Source: Xanthobacteraceae bacterium
Lineage (GTDB): Bacteria > Pseudomonadota > Alphaproteobacteria > Rhizobiales > Xanthobacteraceae
Length of the DNA: 64,000 nt
NCBI GenBank assembly: GCA_031291445.1
Contig: JARLJA010000014.1
Location: forward strand, 59,320 to 123,319
Direction: 5' to 3'
Numbering within the stretch: the stretch's first letter is position 1; the number at the start of each line of letters is the position of its first letter. Below, one piece after another: positions 61,001-64,000 of the stretch. A model generated the notes under the pieces. That model was given only the letters and a program-made list of their open reading frames with translations. It made no database searches and was not told where the DNA came from. The position numbers were made by a program, and so were the translations under genes.

Positions 61001-63860
61001 AGCTGTCGTAAAGGCTCGTTACCGAGGCAAACGGCTGCGCCGTGACCCCCGATACAGTCTGCTGAGTTCCGTTCAAGTTGTAGAATGTGGTGGAAGCGAG
61101 CGTCCCATTCGAAAGGTAGAGACTGTCGGTCGCGTAGTAGGCTTTGTCCGCTATGCCTGCCGTATAGACCTCGGCCGATCCGTCCGTGTCGATCTTCGTG
61201 TAGCCCTTGTAATTCGATTGGCCATCAAAGAAATCGTCCTGGATAGAGCCGTCAGTGTTTTGCGTGACGAATTCCGTCTGATAGACGGTTGAACCTTGTT
61301 GATAATAGATCTCAGAGACGAGGCTCCCACTTGCGTCAAAGCTTGCATCGGTCGACGTATAGGGCTGGCCAGCGATGGCGAAAACCTTAATCTCGGTCGA
61401 CCCATCGGTGTTGTCGGTCTCCTGTCGAAGCATGCTGCCTGATGAATCGACGTAGGTGATCGTAGTAGAGCCATCGGCGTTAATCGCAGCGGTGCCGGTA
61501 AGGAAGACAGACCCATCCGCATGGAGGAGCGTCTTATTCGTCAGCGCTCCGCTCGCGCCGAAATGACTATCGCTGGCAACGAATGGCTGCCCAGTGATTC
61601 CGTAGATATACGTGTCGCGCGAACCGTCGGCGTTGCTCAACGTCTTCGATACAAGATTTCCTCCGCCGTCATACCGGATATCGCTCGAGGTGTATGACTG
61701 GCCCGTGATTCCAAACAGCGTCACCTCGCTGGATCCGTCAGCGTAGTTCACCGTCGTCTGAACGAGCGCGCCCAAGTCGCTGTAGAAATTCGAGGTCGAA
61801 GATCCGTCGCTATTTTGAGTGATCGTCTCGGTCTGATACACCGTGCCGTCGGCATTGAAGTAGATCGCCGAAACAGCTTGGCCGCTTGAGTTATAGTTCG
61901 TTTGTGTCGAAGCGTAGGGCTCACCCGTGATCCCTTGTCTGGTGATGGCTTTAGATCCATCCGCCTGGTCGGTCTCAACGCTCACGAACGTGTTGGTCGT
62001 GTCAACGTAGCGAATCGTGGTGCTGCCGTCCGAATTTGTGGTCACGGTGCCGGTGAGGGCGAGATTACCGTTTTGATCGAAGAGGCTCTTGGTCGTAAGC
62101 ACGCCATTCGCATCGTAGTGATCGTCTACCTCCAAATATTGCCCATTACTGGGAAAAGTGACGATATCCTTTGAGCCGTCATTGTTGAAGTTCGTGTCGC
62201 TGACGACCCCTCCGCTCGAATCGACGGCTTGAAGCGTTGAACCGTAGGCTTGGCCAGTGATACCGTATGTTTCTGTGCTTCCAGAGCCGTCGGCGTTGGT
62301 GACGTTCTGAAGTATTTTGGCTCCGCCCGCACTATAGAAGCTGGCAGTGGTCGACCCGTCGCTATCGTAGGTCACGGCCTCGGTCTGGTTGACCGTGCCA
62401 TCCGCATTGTAGAAGGTTGCCGACAGAAGCTTGCCGCTCGCGTCGTAGAATGCGTCCTCCGACGAATAGGCAGCCCCGGTGATTCCGTAAGTCCGCACCT
62501 CGCTCGTGCCGTTCGCGGCAACAATTTGGCGATTCGTCAGGACGCCGGTAGCACTGGTGGTATCGGTTGTGGTCGATCCGTCGGCGTTCAGCATTACGGT
62601 CTCGACCTGCCGGAGCGAGCCGTCTTCATTATAGAACGTTTCGGTTTGCAGTGCGCCTGCGGAGTTGAACTGAGAGACGGTATTCACATAGGAGGTCCCG
62701 GAGAAGCCGTAGGTGGTGACGTTGCGGGACCCATCGGTATTGACGACGAGCCGGGTCGTTAGAATGCCGTCGCCGCCGAACGTTTGCGTGATTGTGGAGC
62801 CGTCGGCCTGAGCAGAAATCGTATCCGTCTGAACAATGGCTCCATTGGGATCGAAAAAGCTCTGCGCAGTGGCCTGTCCAATCGTGTTGTAGAATGTCTG
62901 GACCGAGGTGTAGAGTTGTCCCGCAATCCCGTAATCGGTGACATTCTTTGAGCCGTCGGCGTTAGCGACCGTCACCGAGATAATATTTTGGGAGGCGTCA
63001 TAGACTGTCTCGGTGAATGCGGATGTCTGCCCGGGAACGGCATAGACCGTAACGTCACGCGAGCCGTCTGCGCCATCAATCTCAGTGCTGATCAGCTGCC
63101 CGCTTCCGTTTTCCTTGGAAGTGACTGATGATCCATCGGCGTTATAGGTGATTGTCTCAATCGAGGCCGTCGAACCGTCGCTATTGAGGATGGTCTGCGA
63201 CGTCAGCTCGCCCGATGAATTGTAAATCGAGTCGGTGGTTGTGGTGGCGCCGGCCGAGGGATAGGCGAAGACTTCCTTACTGCCATCGTTGTTGTAGAAC
63301 GTCTTGGTCAGCAAGCTGCCTTTGTAATCGTACAACACCTCCATGGAATTGTAGGGCTCTCCCGTAATTCCATAGGTCGTGATGTCCTTCGTTCCGTTGT
63401 CGATTTCTTTCGAGATCAACGCTCCGCCGTCGCTGTAGGTCAGGATCGTGGTGGAACCCATGACCGGATCGTGGATCGTCGTCTGGTATATGTTGCCGTC
63501 GGCAAAGCTGAGCGTCTGGGAAAGACGAATCCCCGTCGAATCGTAATTGGTAACACTTGTGGTATAGGGCTGTCCGGCGATGTTGAAGATGGAGATTTGC
63601 CGCGATCCGTCGACGTTGATAACGTCCTTCTCCGCGAGCACGCCGGCCGCGTCATCGAATACGATGGTTGTGGCCCCAGTCGCGTCTACGCTGGCCGTGC
63701 CGTTCTCATAGATGCTGCCGTCCGCGGCATAGCGAACGACGGTCAGCAAATTTCCCGACGGATCGAAGGTCGAATTGACTTCCGCGTAGGTTTGGCCGGA
63801 GATTTGTGTGATCTTCGTTGCAGTGAGGACGCCGCTCGTGTTGTAGAGGCTTGCAGTTAC
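55038..63860 (-). CDS. Giant repeat surface protein, type I secretion-like, N terminus cut off by IS3
   Basis: At least 2,940 residues and no start codon: the frame runs directly into the IS end. From the N-terminal side: about 20 YD-like repeats marked by ITGEPYTST...YDxxGxLxS...NADGS; then short AANI/AANVL repeats (DTAANIAEDIDLLNAMTKLS); six Ig-like repeats of about 95 residues (APTVTITSAAE...QTVTLTDNG...VDTLD); five or six repeats with FGAGITENDVLLQANGSDL. The last one, FEGGISDQQLWFAQSGNDL, leads into a haemolysin-type C terminus ending PTDASLQNTIAAAWHA. This C terminus is the common type I secretion tail in Bradyrhizobium relatives. Likely a secreted adhesin; now probably inactive unless restarted. 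Confidence 0.8.
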   Translation of the reverse strand, partial: VTASLYNTSGVLTATKITQISGQTYAEVNSTFDPSGNLLTVVRYAADGSIYENGTASVDATGATTIVFDDAAGVLAEKDVINVDGSRQISIFNIAGQPYTTSVTNYDSTGIRLSQTLSFADGNIYQTTIHDPVMGSTTILTYSDGGALISKEIDNGTKDITTYGITGEPYNSMEVLYDYKGSLLTKTFYNNDGSKEVFAYPSAGATTTTDSIYNSSGELTSQTILNSDGSTASIETITYNADGSSVTSKENGSGQLISTEIDGADGSRDVTVYAVPGQTSAFTETVYDASQNIISVTVANADGSKNVTDYGIAGQLYTSVQTFYNTIGQATAQSFFDPNGAIVQTDTISAQADGSTITQTFGGDGILTTRLVVNTDGSRNVTTYGFSGTSYVNTVSQFNSAGALQTETFYNEDGSLRQVETVMLNADGSTTTDTTSATGVLTNRQIVAANGTSEVRTYGITGAAYSSEDAFYDASGKLLSATFYNADGTVNQTEAVTYDSDGSTTASFYSAGGAKILQNVTNADGSGSTETYGITGQAYGSTLQAVDSSGGVVSDTNFNNDGSKDIVTFPSNGQYLEVDDHYDANGVLTTKSLFDQNGNLALTGTVTTNSDGSTTIRYVDTTNTFVSVETDQADGSKAITRQGITGEPYASTQTNYNSSGQAVSAIYFNADGTVYQTETITQNSDGSSTSNFYSDLGALVQTTVNYADGSSEVTLFGITGQSYTSSDIRYDGGGNLVSKTLSNADGSRDTYIYGITGQPFVASDSHFGASGALTNKTLLHADGSVFLTGTAAINADGSTTITYVDSSGSMLRQETDNTDGSTEIKVFAIAGQPYTSTDASFDASGSLVSEIYYQQGSTVYQTEFVTQNTDGSIQDDFFDGQSNYKGYTKIDTDGSAEVYTAGIADKAYYATDSLYLSNGTLASTTFYNLNGTQQTVSGVTAQPFASVTSLYDSYGVLASVTRYAADGSVYSVGTPVGYLLGQQDAAPGQPLTINFVNANGVLTSVETTNPDGSSLIASLGITGEPYTSTQSTYDANGNPTSQKFVEADGSIYASTRSVYDAGGNLSSEAFFNGDGSLNHMVGISGGSTTTTYYGTGGVASQKTTQNADGTSTVTQYGITGEAYTSTENDYDTSGTLTQTTYFNSDGTRDVTSYGITGQPFTTTESHYNTNNQVTSETCLDSSGAVYQQSTTVFNADGSTATTTVDASGTTFSRDTVNADGSGVVDIYAITGEPYTSSVTNYGVGGQLVSATYYNTDGSVYQTESVLTDANGNTTSTVADGSGNVLNSTVAAADGSSQETFYGITGEPYSSVTDSYDVNGNLTLETFCAADGTVYETFTVTTAVNADGSTTATYVGSNGTTNTYNYTADGTYFATIAEFLADQAAVDAGGSFAVQDAAANVVANASALFADSNVSSIRVVDTAANIAEDIDLLNAMTKLSSIAVTDAGVLTLSANQALTDTAAIGALQSSGTNYSIVVSDSAANILAHLSALKDDTKIASVAIVDNAADVLANVASLQAVSYQGSITIEDNAANIAVSAPILAGSSLSISYVTTTGQSTSPPTVSITSPAEASNVATQTVAGSAVSNDAAAVAGQPVTIVDNGKILATTTVHSDGTFSATVNLLSSGANSIVAIVADTSGNLGVSSAVVDELMNSPPTVTITSAAGMTKEESQTIVGTVVTSDMTAVIGQTVTLTDNGDTLGTATVQSDGTFSASVTLPNQGSNSIVATLTDSYRNTGSSAAVVDTLDNVAPTVTINSAVEASNNTSQTIAGTVASGGAATVAGQTVTLTDNGTSLGTATVQANGSFSASVTLPNQGANSIVATVTDSYGNTGTSAAVVDTLDTIAPTVTITSAAEVSNNASQTIAGTVASGGTAAVVGQTVTLTDNGAALGTATVQANGAFSISVTLPNQGGNSIVAAVSDSYGNTGSSTAVVDTLDSVGPTVTVTSAAEASNIAVQTIAGTAASVGAAAVVGQTVTLTDNGMALGTATVQANGSFSASVTLPNQGANAIVATLTDSYGNIGSSAAVVDTLDSIAPTVTITSAAEAGNVAAQTIGGTVTSGGAAAVVGQTVTLMDNGATLGTATVQANGNFSASVTLPNQGANSIVATVTDSYGNTGSSAAVVDTLNSGPVFNIGDGKVTLNSGVSAIQMGPGISASSILLQADASGNLTILFRGDANDSIFVPGALTVRPWGVSSTLKSIVFSDGTSMLLGQPSAGQGMPLVFTWLGNTSGFTLGNPGNTDYGSNIYQVSASGLIGLGSQSNALGGNTIEYAEGSGSLSVWPGAGTAALDFGSGITENDVLLQANGSDLIVNFRDNPNDSITVHGDLGVNSGVVTSAINELEFSDGTAVGLGGSTPVTFTWAGNTNGFSLGDPDNTEYGSNIYQVSASGLIGLGNQSNSAAGSNTIEYAAGSGSLSVWPGSGTGILDFGAGITENDVLLQANGSDLIIKFRANPNDSITVHGDLGLNSGVITSAINELEFSDGTVVGLGAGTPITFTWVGNANGFSLGDPDNTEYGSNIYQVSASGLIGLGNQSNSAAGTNTIEYAEGSGSLSVWPGSGSAALDFGAGITENDVLLQANGSDLIIKFRANPNDSITVHGDLSTNSGVVTSAIHELEFSDGTVVNLGGSTPITFTWVGNTNGFSLGNPNNTNYGSNIYEVSASGLIGLGTQSNSAAGTNTIEYAEGSGSLTVWPGSGTAALEFGAGITENDVVLQANGSDLNVNFRGNAGDGILVHGDLSDNAWGVSSTINELGFADGTTVALGEPAAGQGQPIQYTWVGTANSNMSGANSGANVFEFGAGSESATGGTASGGGPGSNYYHVSSSTGQAVINANGSYNELDFEGGISDQQLWFAQSGNDLQVDLVGTSTDVTIKNWFAASSNQMQEITAGALKIDSEVSQLVQAMATYSSANPAFSPTSSGQNMPTDASLQNTIAAAWHA
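55560..57290 (-). repeat. Tandem coding repeats of about 400 bases in the giant gene
   Basis: Near-identical units spaced 396-411 bases, each encoding FTWVGNxNGFSLGDPDNTEY, YQVSASGLIGLG, SGSLSVWPGSG and ENDVLLQANGSDL. High identity at DNA level points to recent duplication and makes the copy number prone to change. Confidence 0.75.
57480..59200 (-). repeat. Six tandem Ig-like coding repeats of about 285 bases
   Basis: Units spaced 284-286 bases encode PTVTITSAAEASN, QTIAGTVASGG, VGQTVTLTDNGxxLGTATVQ and SFSASVTLPNQGANSIVA followed by VVDTLD. The two units nearest the N terminus have diverged most (SNVATQTVAGS, TKEESQTIVGT), as expected if expansion occurred at the C-terminal side. Confidence 0.75.
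59900..63860 (-). repeat. YD-like repeat region of the giant gene
   Basis: About twenty imperfect units of roughly 60-90 codons, each with a variant of ITGEPYTST, a YDxxG turn and an ADGS/NADGT step. The pattern recalls Rhs/YD repeats but is looser. Divergence between units is much higher than in the two other repeat blocks, so this is older. Confidence 0.65.
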
Positions 63861-64000
63861 TGACCTGCCCCTGCCGATTTCCTCCAGATGAAGTTAGAGT
63901 CCGGCCCTGTGAAGGACGGACCAATGAAGCGAACCAGGTTTACGGAAGAGCAGATTATCGGCGTGCTGCGCGAGCATGAGGCGGGGGCGAAAGCCGCCGA
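63861..64000 (+). mobile_element. IS3-family (IS407-group-like) insertion sequence, left end, partial
   Basis: The element begins with TGACCTGCCCCTGCCGATTT, the terminal-repeat wording of IS407-type elements, and is followed about 60 bases later by the first transposase frame. The other end is outside the window. Insertion is within the giant repeat gene, whose frame is read right up to the base before the element. Confidence 0.75.
63924..64000 (+). CDS. IS3-family transposase OrfA (partial, N-terminal)
   Basis: MKRTRFTEEQIIGVLREHEA, GAKAA then the window ends. This is the standard opening of the IS407-group OrfA, a helix-turn-helix protein that is joined to OrfB by frameshifting to make the transposase. 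A GAAGGACGG site precedes the ATG. Confidence 0.85.
   Translation, partial: MKRTRFTEEQIIGVLREHEAGAKAA

Overview
The window reads as chromosome of a Bradyrhizobium/Rhodopseudomonas-type alphaproteobacterium. This rests on the high GC content, five Liv-type periplasmic solute-binding proteins plus one further ABC binding protein, the PQQ-linked alcohol oxidation genes, the IS types and the tRNA-Gly sequence. Genus is an inference from gene content; no rRNA is present to settle it.

Layout. (1) 0-9.2 kb is a PQQ-dependent alcohol-oxidation accessory locus: the tail of a TonB receptor, a four-gene ABC system (permease, ATPase, beta-propeller, binding protein), a LuxR-type response regulator, a hybrid sensor kinase overlapping a FIST sensor gene, and pqqB without its usual pqq partners. 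(2) 9.3-12.0 kb is a lower-GC two-gene island: a divergent cytochrome P450 translationally coupled to a free-standing acyl-carrier/condensation didomain. This is the best candidate for an undescribed biosynthetic unit. (3) 12.0-18.1 kb holds a class I glutamine amidotransferase and a tightly overlapped CoA-thioester operon (solute-binding protein, TetR, thiolase-like protein, FAS1-like dehydratase, enoyl-CoA hydratase) with a clear TetR-type operator upstream. (4) 19.4-29.7 kb is one long probable operon: secreted amidohydrolase, Rieske oxygenase, glutamine-synthetase-like ligase, binding protein, livHMGF. It diverges from an IclR regulator across a perfect inverted repeat and looks like an amide/amine uptake and gamma-glutamylation pathway. 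(5) 29.8-40.9 kb is mixed: a DEAD-box helicase, two divergent paralogous binding proteins, a frameshifted small secreted protein, a universal stress protein, a site-2 protease, a TPR glycosyltransferase-like protein and an AraC regulator. (6) 41.1-44.9 kb is a molybdopterin oxidoreductase / 7Fe ferredoxin / ferredoxin-NADP reductase electron chain.

From about 45.0 kb onward the region is accessory. It opens with the 3' part of a tRNA-Gly gene, cut exactly at the anticodon loop like an integrase attachment site, next to degenerate insertion sequences. It then carries surface functions: an AraC regulator, a classical autotransporter adhesin, a divergently transcribed TPR-glycosyltransferase-TPR-sulfotransferase fusion followed by a decapitated cysD (PAPS supply), and a giant (>2,900 residue) repeat protein with a type I secretion-like C terminus. 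The N terminus of the giant protein is cut off by an IS3-family element that runs off the window.

The genes appear to work in modules: alcohol sensing and oxidation, CoA-ester degradation, amine/amide catabolism with dedicated uptake, and a surface-adhesin island with its own putative modifying enzymes.
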